Shown one piece after another: positions 57,187-64,000 of a stretch of DNA of 64,000 nt. The notes beneath the pieces are model-generated. The model saw nothing but the letters and a program-made list of their open reading frames with translations. It was not told where the DNA came from and did no database searches. A program made the position numbers and the translations under genes. How positions within the stretch are numbered: the first letter of the stretch is position 1; every line of letters starts with the position of its first letter. Origin of the DNA: Flexivirga alba (GTDB taxonomy: Bacteria > Actinomycetota > Actinomycetes > Actinomycetales > Dermatophilaceae); NCBI RefSeq assembly GCF_042661025.1, contig NZ_JBHSWH010000001.1, positions 4,650,001 through 4,714,000 on the forward strand, in the 5' to 3' direction.

Positions 57187-58146
57187 TCAGGCACTCGCCC
57201 CGTCAGTCCAGCGCAACACCCGCAAGGCACGAAGGGTGTTCCAGCGACTCGGCTTGCCGTCGCCGTCCTCGAGCTCGAAGTGGATCAGCCCGGGGTGGGT
57301 ATTCTCCTGCAGCCAGCTGCCGTCCGTCTGTCGCTTGGAGCGCACCTGCTCGATGGCGTCTGCCAGTCGTGGATCGGGCGGGCCACCGATGGCGCGGAAG
57401 TGGTCGAGACCGCGCAACACGTCGTAGTGCCACTGCGTCGGGAACGAGAACTGCAGCCAATCCTCATCCGCGACCTCGCCGGTGCTCGCTCGTCGAAAGA
57501 GCTTGCGCTGCAACAGATATTCCCCACCACGCCGCCGCGCGTCCGCCACCTCGAGATCGCCGCCCGCGCGCTCGTAGTCGAGCAAGCCCTCCAGCACACA
57601 GATCGTCGTGTGGAACGACGACCGCGTGGAGCCGTTCTCCGCCTCGCAGTTCCAGCCACCGTCCGCGAGTTGCTCACCGAGCAGGCGCTGCACGACCCGG
57701 TCGACGTTCTGCCCGAAGTAGGCGCCGATCGAGACTGTCCCGCCATTGATGCACGGCTCGACCTCACCGTCGAAGAACGCCGACCCGTCATACTCCCAAC
57801 GACAACCGGTGCGAACGCCGTCGACTGCGGCAGTCACGCGCGAATCCTGAGGATCCACACCGAATTCGCGCAGCAACCGCAAGGTGGGAAGCGTCGCGGT
57901 CCACGGTTGGCCATCGGGATCGCCCACGGGTCCGTCCGGTGGCCGCCAGTCGGACCCGGGGAAACACGCGCCACCGGCCCACGCCCCGTCGGCATACAGA
58001 TCGAGCAGTCGCTTCCCCTGTCCCGACGAGGCGACTCTCGCGCGCTCGGCCGTCACCTCATCGGACGAAGCGTCGGTCAGATCACGCATCACCTGCCACC
58101 GGACCGACGCATCTCCCGCGAGCAGCCAACTCTCCACGTCACTCAT
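57187..58146 (-). CDS. Alpha-toroid (squalene cyclase/prenyltransferase-like) protein
   Basis: A 319-residue protein of unknown function with repeated helical-pair motifs: QPWTATLPTLRLLREFGVDP, LGEQLADGGWNCEAENGSTRSSFHTTICVLEGLLDYE and QWHYDVLRGLDHFRAIGG...DGSWLQENTHPG. The QxxDGGW/DGSW patterns belong to the alpha/alpha-toroid fold of terpene cyclases and prenyltransferases. The DxDD cyclase motif is not seen, so cyclase activity is unlikely. ATG 58146 is eight bases after AGAGG. It is divergent from the GNAT gene. Confidence 0.65.
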   Translation of the reverse strand: MSDVESWLLAGDASVRWQVMRDLTDASSDEVTAERARVASSGQGKRLLDLYADGAWAGGACFPGSDWRPPDGPVGDPDGQPWTATLPTLRLLREFGVDPQDSRVTAAVDGVRTGCRWEYDGSAFFDGEVEPCINGGTVSIGAYFGQNVDRVVQRLLGEQLADGGWNCEAENGSTRSSFHTTICVLEGLLDYERAGGDLEVADARRRGGEYLLQRKLFRRASTGEVADEDWLQFSFPTQWHYDVLRGLDHFRAIGGPPDPRLADAIEQVRSKRQTDGSWLQENTHPGLIHFELEDGDGKPSRWNTLRALRVLRWTDGASA

Positions 58147-58258
58147 CCGTGTCACCTCTCAACGAAGTTCGTGCTGGACAAGGCTCAGAAACGTGAGATC
58201 ACTGCCCAACACGGATCTGACGCTAGGACCCGCCACCGACAAGGTTCAAGATGGACTC

Positions 58259-58552
58259 ATGAGTGACGACATCACAGTGGCCGACAATCCCGACCAGAAT
58301 CGCTACGAGGCACGCATCGGTGGTGCTCTCGCAGGTTTCTCGGTCTACCGGCTCGCCGCGGATCAGATCACCTTCGTGCACACCGAGGTCGACCCGAAGT
58401 TCGAGGGTAAAGGCGTCGGCTCTGCGATCGCGCGCCATGCACTCGACGACGTAACGGACCGCGGCGGGCTCTCCGTCATACCGCTGTGCCCATTCATCAA
58501 GGCCTGGATCGACCGGCACCCCGACTATCAATCGTTGGTCCAGCAGAGCTGA
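58259..58552 (+). CDS. Small GNAT N-acetyltransferase (YjdJ/GCN5-like)
   Basis: A 97-residue minimal acetyltransferase. NRYEARIGGALAGFSVYRL begins the fold, FVHTEVDPKFEGKGVGSAIARHALDDV is the acetyl-CoA loop, and VIPLCPFIKAWIDRHPDYQSLV is the C-terminal signature of this small family, which occurs in bacteria and in human NATD1. Substrate is unknown. ATG 58259 gives the usual length. Confidence 0.85.
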   Translation: MSDDITVADNPDQNRYEARIGGALAGFSVYRLAADQITFVHTEVDPKFEGKGVGSAIARHALDDVTDRGGLSVIPLCPFIKAWIDRHPDYQSLVQQS

Positions 58553-58598
58553 TCTCATGTGCTGAGCCACCCCGCGCGAGCGCCATACGAATCCTCAA

Positions 58599-58637
58599 CG
58601 AGGTGAGGCATTCCCAACTGTGGGTAGGCAAACTTTG
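58599..58637 (+). promoter_or_regulatory. Two candidate IdeR/DtxR boxes upstream of ferritin
   Basis: Compared with TTAGGTTAGGCTAACCTAA, CGAGGTGAGGCATTCCCAA (58599-58617) and TGTGGGTAGGCAAACTTTG (58619-58637) each match at about 12 of 19 positions. The sites are 20 bp apart, two helical turns. Mycobacterial ferritin (bfrB) is activated by IdeR bound at tandem upstream boxes, so this layout is suggestive. Confidence 0.4.
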
Positions 58638-58674
58638 CTGGTGGCGCACGCCGTAGCCACCTACTCTTGGTCGC

Positions 58675-59193
58675 ATGAAGATGAGCGCCGCACTTGAAAA
58701 GAAGTTCAACGCCCAGATCACCCTGGAGTTCGAGTCCTCGATGGTCTACCGCCAGCTCGCGATCGAGATGGAGGACCGAGACCTGCCGGGCATCGCCGCG
58801 TGGTTGCGACACCAGGCCGACGAGGAGATCGTCCACGCCAACAAGTTCATCGACCACCTCAGCGATCGCGCCAACCACCCGGTGATCGGCGCCATCGCCG
58901 CCCCGAAGGTCAACGCCAAGACCGTGCTCGCGGTCTTCGAGGCGGCGCTCGGGCACGAGCAGAAGGTCTCTGCATCGATCCGTGACCTCTACGCCGCGAC
59001 CGAGAAGGCCGGCGATCTCGACTCCCGTCCGCTGCTGCTGTGGTTCCTGAGCGAGCAGGTCGAAGAGGAGTCGTCGGTCGACGAGATCGTCGGACGCGTC
59101 AAGCTGATCAACGACGACGGTCCCGGCCTGCTGCGCCTCGATGACGAGCTTGCCCAGCGCCCGGTGGCCACCACCGAGAACACCGCCGGCTGA
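58675..59193 (+). CDS. ftn: Ferritin
   Basis: Iron storage protein of 172 residues that forms a 24-mer shell with a ferroxidase centre. The ligands are visible in ITLEFESSMVYRQLAIEME (first Glu), HQADEEIVHANKFIDHL (Glu and His of the ExxH pair), AALGHEQKV and LWFLSEQVEEE. It resembles mycobacterial BfrB, a non-haem ferritin; the haem-ligand methionine of bacterioferritin is not evident. Candidate iron-regulator boxes lie upstream and a strong hairpin terminator follows. Confidence 0.93.
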   Translation: MKMSAALEKKFNAQITLEFESSMVYRQLAIEMEDRDLPGIAAWLRHQADEEIVHANKFIDHLSDRANHPVIGAIAAPKVNAKTVLAVFEAALGHEQKVSASIRDLYAATEKAGDLDSRPLLLWFLSEQVEEESSVDEIVGRVKLINDDGPGLLRLDDELAQRPVATTENTAG

Positions 59194-59209
59194 CGCACTG
59201 ACGCACCCC

Positions 59210-59248
59210 GAGTGGGCCGGTCACCGATCTTCGGTGACCGGCCCGCTC
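59210..59248. terminator. Hairpin terminator shared by ferritin and the converging hydrolase
   Basis: GGGCCGGTCACCGA (59214-59227) pairs perfectly with TCGGTGACCGGCCC (59231-59244) around a three-base loop, and the stem can be extended by about four pairs. It lies 16 bases after the ferritin stop and includes the last codons of the leftward hydrolase gene, so it can serve both directions. Confidence 0.85.
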
Positions 59249-60075
59249 GCGTTCAGGACGCGCTCCAGGGTCTGCCGCCACGCCTGCGGTTGGTCCAGAT
59301 GCAGGTCATGTCCGGCATCGGCGATCACGGTGCGCTCGACGTGCGCACCGCGGCGCATCCGCTCCACCTGCTCGGTCGGTATGACGCTGTGCTCGGCCAC
59401 CACCAGATGTGTCGGGACGCTCACGGACTCCCATGCCCGCCACCGGGGCAAGACGTGCACGGCACGCAGCGCCTCGATCAGCACGTCCGCGTCCCAGCAC
59501 GGGACCAGGCCGCCCGCGTCGAATTGCAGGCCGTCCGCCCACGCCTCGCCGGCCATCGCGGTTCCGGTGCTTCTTGCCGCTCCTCGGTCGGCACTCATGA
59601 AGAAGTCAATGAAGGCATCCCGGTCCGGGAAGCGCGCCGGCCAACTGCGCAGCCATTGCTCAACCGGTGCGGTGGCAGCATCACCACCACCACCGACACC
59701 GGCTTCGACCATCACCAATTGCCTTACCAAGTGCGGTTTTTCGGCTGCTACGAGCATCGCCGTATGACCGCCCATCGACTGCCCGACGAGGGTCGCGGGT
59801 CCACCGCCGAGTTGCTCGATCAGCGCCACCACGTCGGCGACGTATGCCGCCCGGGTCACGTCCTGCGGCATACGCGTCGAGTGCCCGTGACCGCGTTGCT
59901 CCAGTGCAACGATTCGATGGGTGTCACCGAGCGCACGTAGTGTCGCCGACCACTCCTGGGCAGTGCCGGCCAAGCCGTGCAGCAGGATCACCGGGTGATC
60001 GCCGGCGCCGGTCTCGGCATACGCCAGCTCGACCAGGCCACGTGCCAGGGTGCGCCAGGCGGCGGAAGCGATCAC
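59221..60075 (-). CDS. Alpha/beta hydrolase
   Basis: A 284-residue hydrolase. ILLHGLAGTAQEWSATLRAL has the oxyanion motif, the nucleophile serine is in VGQSMGGHTAML, and the C-terminal histidine is in DAGHDLHLDQPQAW. The start is GTG 60075; the residues before VELAYAETGAG may not be needed. No signal peptide. Similar proteins include esterases, epoxide hydrolases and haloperoxidase-like enzymes, and sequence does not decide between them. The last codons form one arm of the terminator hairpin. Confidence 0.78.
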   Translation of the reverse strand: MIASAAWRTLARGLVELAYAETGAGDHPVILLHGLAGTAQEWSATLRALGDTHRIVALEQRGHGHSTRMPQDVTRAAYVADVVALIEQLGGGPATLVGQSMGGHTAMLVAAEKPHLVRQLVMVEAGVGGGGDAATAPVEQWLRSWPARFPDRDAFIDFFMSADRGAARSTGTAMAGEAWADGLQFDAGGLVPCWDADVLIEALRAVHVLPRWRAWESVSVPTHLVVAEHSVIPTEQVERMRRGAHVERTVIADAGHDLHLDQPQAWRQTLERVLNASGPVTEDR

Positions 60076-60136
60076 CAGGCGATTATGTCGGTTCGGCCGA
60101 CATCGCCGGCCACCGCATCAGACGTCGTGCACCCGA

Positions 60137-60165
60137 TTGACTTTGTCGAACACCTGTTCGATCAT
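60137..60165 (+). promoter_or_regulatory. Promoter of the imuA-imuB-dnaE2 cassette
   Basis: TTGACT (60137-60142) and GATCAT (60160-60165) are separated by 17 bases and enclose the SOS box. Initiation would fall at about 60172, next to the ATG at 60173, so the mRNA is probably leaderless. Confidence 0.55.
60146..60161. promoter_or_regulatory. SOS box (LexA operator)
   Basis: TCGAACACCTGTTCGA is a perfect match to the actinobacterial LexA consensus TCGAAC-N4-GTTCGA. It lies between the -35 and -10 of the imuA promoter, so LexA would block polymerase directly until DNA damage. Confidence 0.93.
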
Positions 60166-60172
60166 GGATGTC

Positions 60173-60781
60173 ATGACCACCACCACCGCGACCCGGGTTG
60201 CCGAGTTGCACGAGCTGCTGCAGCGTCACGAGACGTCCCCCGCAGCAGACAGCGTCCCGGTGCTCCCGGCTCTCGCCGAGTTGTTCCCCCGCGGGCTGCG
60301 TGCCGGCGGGGTCTACACCCTGCACGGCTCGATGAGTGCGGCTCTCGCCCTGCTCGCCGGCCCCTCGATGGCGGGCTCGTGGTGCGGTGTCGTCGGACTG
60401 CCCGACCTGGGCATCGAAGCCGCTGTCGAGTGGGGGGTCTGGCTCGAGCGGCTGGCGCTGGTCCCTCAGGTCTCTCCCGACGACTGGACCTCGGTGATCG
60501 CGGCGCTGGTCGAAGTCACCGCGCTGGTCGTCGCCGCGCCCCCGGAGCACGTCTCTCCCGGTGAGGTGTCCCGGCTGCTCGCCCGTCTGCGAGCCAGCGG
60601 CAGCACGCTGGTGGTCCTGGGCTCCTGGCCGCGGCCAGCTGCGATGCTCGCCGGCCGGATCATGCGCTGGGACGGCCTGTATGCCGGGCACGGCCACCTC
60701 TCCGGCGGCGCCCTGCGCCTCGAGGTGACCGAGCGACACCGCACCCGGCACGTCGACCTCACGATCCCGGTCCGGCCATGA
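60173..60781 (+). CDS. imuA: ImuA-like mutasome accessory protein
   Basis: A 202-residue protein of the RecA-like/SulA-like ImuA' family, which works with ImuB and DnaE2 in damage-induced mutagenesis. TRVAELHELLQRHETSP begins it; GVYTLHGSMSAALALLAGPSMAGSWCGVVGLPDLGIEAAVEWGV is the degenerate RecA-like core without a classical Walker A. ATG 60173 fits a leaderless transcript; ATG 60164 is in frame and possible. The first gene of the cassette, directly behind a LexA box. Identification rests on context as well as sequence. Confidence 0.85.
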   Translation: MTTTTATRVAELHELLQRHETSPAADSVPVLPALAELFPRGLRAGGVYTLHGSMSAALALLAGPSMAGSWCGVVGLPDLGIEAAVEWGVWLERLALVPQVSPDDWTSVIAALVEVTALVVAAPPEHVSPGEVSRLLARLRASGSTLVVLGSWPRPAAMLAGRIMRWDGLYAGHGHLSGGALRLEVTERHRTRHVDLTIPVRP

Positions 60782-60792
60782 GCCACCAAGGT

Positions 60793-60831
60793 GGTCGAGT
60801 AGCGGTGAGGAACGAGCCGCGTATCGAGACC
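60793..60831. repeat. Dispersed palindromic repeat, copy 2 (between imuA and imuB)
   Basis: GGTCGAGTAG at the left and CGTATCGAGACC at the right are the same end words as in the copy at 35392-35432, in opposite orientation. A perfect CCACCAAGGTGG palindrome overlaps its left end (60783-60794). It fills the imuA-imuB gap. Confidence 0.8.
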
Positions 60832-60845
60832 CTGGAACAGACGCC

Positions 60846-62429
60846 ATGATCAGCTCTTCGCCGGTCCGCGTGATGCTGCTCTGGTGCCCGGGCTGGTCGG
60901 TGCTGGCAGCACGGCTCACCCAGGGCATCGCCGCCGACCAGGCGATTGCTCTCACCGACCGCGGCTTCGTCGTCGCCTGCTCCGCCGCTGCGAAACTCGA
61001 GGGCGTCACCGTCGGACTGCGCATCCGCCAGGCGCAGCACCGCTGCCCGGAGCTGATCGTGCTGCCGTATGACGTGGTGGCCGAGGCCAGGGCTTTCGAG
61101 TCGGTGTTGCACGCCGTCGAGGAGAAGATCCCCGACGTGCACGTCGTGCGTCCGGGCATCGCCGCGGTTCGCGCGCAAGGAGCCGGCCGCTTCTACGGCA
61201 GCGAACGCGCCGCCGCGGATGCACTGCTCACGCATCTGCACGACTTCACCGAGCACGAGCTGCGCCTGCCGGTCGACCTGCGCGTCGCCGTCGCGGACGG
61301 CCTCTTCGCCGCCGAGCAGGCTGCCTACACCAGCTCCACGGTTGTGCCACTGCACATTGTCCCCGCAGGTGGTTCGGCCGACTTCCTGGCCGGCCTGTCG
61401 GTCGCTGTCGCCTGCGACAAGAAGTTGGAAAACTTGTTGCAACGCATGGGGATTCGCAAGCTCGGCGATCTGGCGCAACTACCGCGCGATCAGGTGCACG
61501 CCCGATTCGGTGCAGCAGGCCTGCGCGCGCATCAGCTCGCCAGCGGTGAGGATGCGCCGATCCTGACCCCACGCACCGTGCCACCGCAGCTGGGCATGCA
61601 CGTCACCTTCGATCCGGCCACCGATCGGGTCGAGCAGATCATCGCTCACTGCGAGCCGGCAGCAGGCGAGTTCACGCAACTGCTCACGCGCTCCGCGCTG
61701 ATCTGCACCGAGATCCGGGTCACCGTGCAACTCGAGCCGGACGCTCTCTTCGAGCGGCTCTGGCGGCACCCCTGGCAGTTCGGCAGCGTCGAGGTTCTGG
61801 ACCGGATCCGTTGGCAGTTGGAGGATCTCGCGGCCGAGGCGGCAACTGTCGACGACGACTCCCTGGGTGCGTCGGTGCTCTCGGTGCAGGTGCTCCCGGA
61901 GTCCGTCGACAACGCCGAGCATCATGCGCAAGGGCTGTGGGGCGATCGTCCCGACGAGAAGGTGGAGCACGCTCTCACCACCCTGCAGCACCGGCTGGGC
62001 CATGAGGCCGTCCTCACCAGCACCGTAACCGGAGGTCGCCTGCTGCACGAGCGCCGTGTTCTTCGCCCCTGGGGCGATGCGCTGCCGACAACTCGCGAGC
62101 GCCGTCTCGAGCAGCCCTGGCCGGGCACCGTGCCCGGCCCTGCCCCGGCCACTGTTTTCAGCAGCGCGAGTCAGGTGCAGGTCTTCACTGACGCAGGAGA
62201 GTCAGTGACGGTCGACGATCGCGGCACGGTCAGCGGGGAACCTGCATGGTTGCGCGTGCCGGACGGAAACCGTCGCATCGCGCAGTGGGCCGGCCCGTGG
62301 CCGATCCAACAGCGTTGGTGGCGAAAGCGCGTGCACCTCAACCGTTTTCAGCTGATCGACAACCAGTCCACCGCCTGGTTGGTGCTCGCCGAGGGCAAGA
62401 CCTGGTTCCTCGAGGCTCGCTATGACTGA
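60846..62429 (+). CDS. imuB: ImuB, catalytically inactive Y-family polymerase homologue
   Basis: A 527-residue Y-family protein that bridges the sliding clamp and DnaE2 in the mutasome. The palm start reads VMLLWCPGWSVLAARL where active polymerases have an aspartate (DMDxFYA), so the catalytic metal site is missing, as in mycobacterial ImuB. The helix-hairpin-helix region is MGIRKLGDLAQLPRDQVHARFGAAG, and the C-terminus has RRIAQWAGPWPIQQRWW and STAWLVLAEGKTWFLEARYD. A clamp-binding motif is probably in PQLGMHVTF; this is not certain. It should be LexA-controlled with imuA. Confidence 0.93.
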   Translation: MISSSPVRVMLLWCPGWSVLAARLTQGIAADQAIALTDRGFVVACSAAAKLEGVTVGLRIRQAQHRCPELIVLPYDVVAEARAFESVLHAVEEKIPDVHVVRPGIAAVRAQGAGRFYGSERAAADALLTHLHDFTEHELRLPVDLRVAVADGLFAAEQAAYTSSTVVPLHIVPAGGSADFLAGLSVAVACDKKLENLLQRMGIRKLGDLAQLPRDQVHARFGAAGLRAHQLASGEDAPILTPRTVPPQLGMHVTFDPATDRVEQIIAHCEPAAGEFTQLLTRSALICTEIRVTVQLEPDALFERLWRHPWQFGSVEVLDRIRWQLEDLAAEAATVDDDSLGASVLSVQVLPESVDNAEHHAQGLWGDRPDEKVEHALTTLQHRLGHEAVLTSTVTGGRLLHERRVLRPWGDALPTTRERRLEQPWPGTVPGPAPATVFSSASQVQVFTDAGESVTVDDRGTVSGEPAWLRVPDGNRRIAQWAGPWPIQQRWWRKRVHLNRFQLIDNQSTAWLVLAEGKTWFLEARYD

Positions 62430-62438
62430 AACCCTCGC

Positions 62439-62479
62439 GGGTCGAGTAGGCGGAGCGCTAGCGGAGCCGTATCGAGACC
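62439..62479. repeat. Dispersed palindromic repeat, copy 3 (between imuB and dnaE2)
   Basis: GGGTCGAGTAG, then GGAGCGCTAGCGGAGCC around a central AGCGCT, then GTATCGAGACC. It is almost fully self-complementary and can fold into one long stem. It occupies most of the imuB-dnaE2 spacer. Confidence 0.85.
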
Positions 62480-62500
62480 AAGAGTTCCTGCGGAGTTGCC

Positions 62501-64000
62501 GTGGGCTGGAGTAACCCCGCCATACCGTGGTCGCAGCTGGAGCAGGCGCTCTCCCACGGCATACGGCCCGAGGAGCGCAGCGTGCGTGGCCAGCCTGCCG
62601 ACGGCGGTGACGGACCGGTCTTCTCGCGCAAGCGACACCCCTTCCGCCCGGCCGAGCTGGGTGAGTCGGCGGGACCCGTCGTGCCGTATGCCGAACTGCA
62701 CGCACATTCGCACTACAGCTTCCTCGACGGCGCCGCGGCACCCGAGGACCTGGTCACCGAAGCCGCGCGACAGCGCCTGCACGGCCTGGCCATCACCGAC
62801 CACGACGGCCTCTACGGCATCGTGCGTTTCGCCGAGGCAGCCGAAAGCTATGGATTGCAAACAATTTTCGGGGCGGAGCTGTCACTGGGCCTGACTGCTC
62901 CGCAGAACGGCGTACCCGATCCCGAGGGCAATCACCTGCTGGTGCTCGCGCGCGGGGCGGAGGGTTACCGTCGCCTCGCAAGGGCCGTCACCGAGGGGCA
63001 GCTCGCCGAAACCGCTGAGAAGGGCAAGCCGCTCTACGACCTGCCGGCGCTGGCCGAGGAGGCGGCCGGCCACTGGGCGATCCTGACCGGCTGCCGTAAA
63101 GGCAGCGTGCCCAGCGCGCTCACTCGACACGGACATGATGCCGCAGTCACCGAACTACGTTCTCTGCAAGACTTTTTCGGCAAGGACAACGTCTTCGTCG
63201 AGCTGACCGACCACGGCGACCCGGCAGACAGCACCACCTGCGACCGGCTCGCCGAGGTAGCCCGGTCCGGAGACGCGCTGACCGTCGCTACCAACGCGGT
63301 GCACTACGCCGACTCGGACCAATACCCGCTGGCCACAGCGCTTTCCGCCGTCCGCTCACGCCGTAGCCTGGAGGAGCTGGACAGTTGGCTGCCGGTGCAC
63401 GGCGCGGCATACGTGCGCAGCGGGGCGGAGATGGCGCAGCGCATGCACCGCTTCCCGGGTGCCGTCGAGCGAACGGTCGAGATCGCCGACGATCTCGCGT
63501 TCAGCCTGCGGGCAGCGTCGCCGCGGCTGCCGCGCCAGGAGGTACCCGCCGGCCACACCCCGATGAGCTGGTTGCGCGAGCTGACGATGCGCGGCGCTGC
63601 GGAACGCTATCCGAAGGACAACCACGCGGCATACGCACGCATCGAACGCGAGCTGAATGTCATTGAGAAGAAAGACTTCCCGGGATATTTCCTGATCGTG
63701 CACGAGATCGTGCAGTTCGCCAAAGGCCGCGGCATCCTGTGCCAAGGCCGGGGTTCGGCCGCAGCGTCGGCGGTCTGTTACGTCCTCGGCATCACGGTGA
63801 TCGACCCCATCTTCTACGAGCTGCCCTTCGAGCGATTCCTGTCCGAGCTGCGCGAGGAAGCACCCGACATCGACGTCGATTTCGACTCCGGCCGACGCGA
63901 GGAGGTGATTCAGCACGTCTACCAGACCTACGGGCGCCGCAACGCCGCACAGGTCGCCAACGTCGTCACCTACCGCCCCAAGAACGCCGTGCGCGACATG
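62501..64000 (+). CDS. dnaE2: Error-prone DNA polymerase DnaE2 (3' end outside window)
   Basis: Alpha subunit of the damage-tolerance polymerase; the first 500 residues are present. VGWSNPAIPWSQLEQAL is the usual DnaE2 start (GTG 62501, GCGGAG upstream). The PHP domain opens with YAELHAHSHYSFLDGA and has LAITDHDGLYGIVRF. The palm begins with YFLIVHEIVQFAKGRGILCQGRGSAAASAVCYVLGIT, and the catalytic aspartates are in APDIDVDFDSGRREEVI. Without a proofreading exonuclease it causes SOS mutagenesis with ImuA/ImuB. The gene continues beyond 64000. Confidence 0.95.
   Translation, partial: MGWSNPAIPWSQLEQALSHGIRPEERSVRGQPADGGDGPVFSRKRHPFRPAELGESAGPVVPYAELHAHSHYSFLDGAAAPEDLVTEAARQRLHGLAITDHDGLYGIVRFAEAAESYGLQTIFGAELSLGLTAPQNGVPDPEGNHLLVLARGAEGYRRLARAVTEGQLAETAEKGKPLYDLPALAEEAAGHWAILTGCRKGSVPSALTRHGHDAAVTELRSLQDFFGKDNVFVELTDHGDPADSTTCDRLAEVARSGDALTVATNAVHYADSDQYPLATALSAVRSRRSLEELDSWLPVHGAAYVRSGAEMAQRMHRFPGAVERTVEIADDLAFSLRAASPRLPRQEVPAGHTPMSWLRELTMRGAAERYPKDNHAAYARIERELNVIEKKDFPGYFLIVHEIVQFAKGRGILCQGRGSAAASAVCYVLGITVIDPIFYELPFERFLSELREEAPDIDVDFDSGRREEVIQHVYQTYGRRNAAQVANVVTYRPKNAVRDM

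Overview
The window is 64 kb of high-GC, densely coded chromosome from an actinobacterium. Three things point there: mycothiol-dependent chemistry (mca), a SigD/RsdA-type sigma/anti-sigma pair with an HrcA/CIRCE-controlled groESL, and gene order close to two Mycobacterium tuberculosis neighbourhoods (choD-guaB3-guaB2-rsdA-sigD-groEL-groES-tsaD-rimI-tsaB-tsaE-alr-nnr-acpS-glmS, and coaA-uppS-hemolysin III-mca-greA-metB). Codon and word use look Micrococcales-like (Dermacoccaceae or Intrasporangiaceae type); that placement is inference. I saw no rRNA, tRNA, CRISPR array, insertion sequence or prophage.

Layout. 1-13.1 kb: ChoD-like GMC oxidoreductase and succinate-semialdehyde dehydrogenase, beta-glucosidase, guaB3, an MFS pump, an acyl-CoA ligase, an alanine-dehydrogenase-like enzyme, guaB, and the sigD-rsdA pair. 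13.3-18.6 kb: groES-groEL with two CIRCE operators, a PRPP synthetase and the KtrAB potassium uptake system. 18.6-21.2 kb: a THUMP-like methyltransferase and an LpqI-like lipoprotein glucosaminidase. 21.3-30 kb: one long leftward operon, glmS-acpS-nnr-alr-hydrolase-tsaE-tsaB-rimI-tsaD, joining cell-wall precursor supply, metabolite repair and tRNA t6A synthesis. 30-39.5 kb: coaA, a lytic-transglycosylase-like secreted protein with a structured leader, PhoH2, an S66 peptidase, a prenyl transferase, hemolysin III, mca, DUF4307 and greA. 39.5-47.8 kb: a DrrAB-type ABC exporter, metB, a GH13 enzyme and a fused alpha-beta glycyl-tRNA synthetase. 47.9-52 kb: DoxX, transaldolase, a ferredoxin-reductase-like flavoprotein, a lamin-tail protein and MsrA. 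52-54.3 kb: a papain-like protease carrying a seven-repeat propeller, beside a chagasin-like inhibitor. 54.6-60 kb: a short UvrA paralogue, an alpha-toroid protein, GNAT, ferritin and a hydrolase. 60.1-64 kb: the SOS-controlled imuA-imuB-dnaE2 mutasome, cut by the window end.

Most notable. (1) A frame-independent DNA word, GTATGNC/GNCATAC, is strongly enriched over the whole window, and other continuations of GTATG are rare. (2) The papain-propeller protease and its adjacent I42 inhibitor both lack an obvious signal peptide and look like a self-protected protease or toxin-immunity pair. (3) The two genes of the ABC exporter are joined by a 71-bp tandem duplication that encodes two 24-codon mini-ORFs chained by ATGA overlaps. 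(4) Several intergenic elements are built from one word repeated in direct and inverted orientation.

Caution on the sequence itself: six genes, several of them essential, carry single-base deletions (eight in all, nearly all in G/C runs). This looks like sequencing error rather than gene decay, so those genes are annotated across the break.
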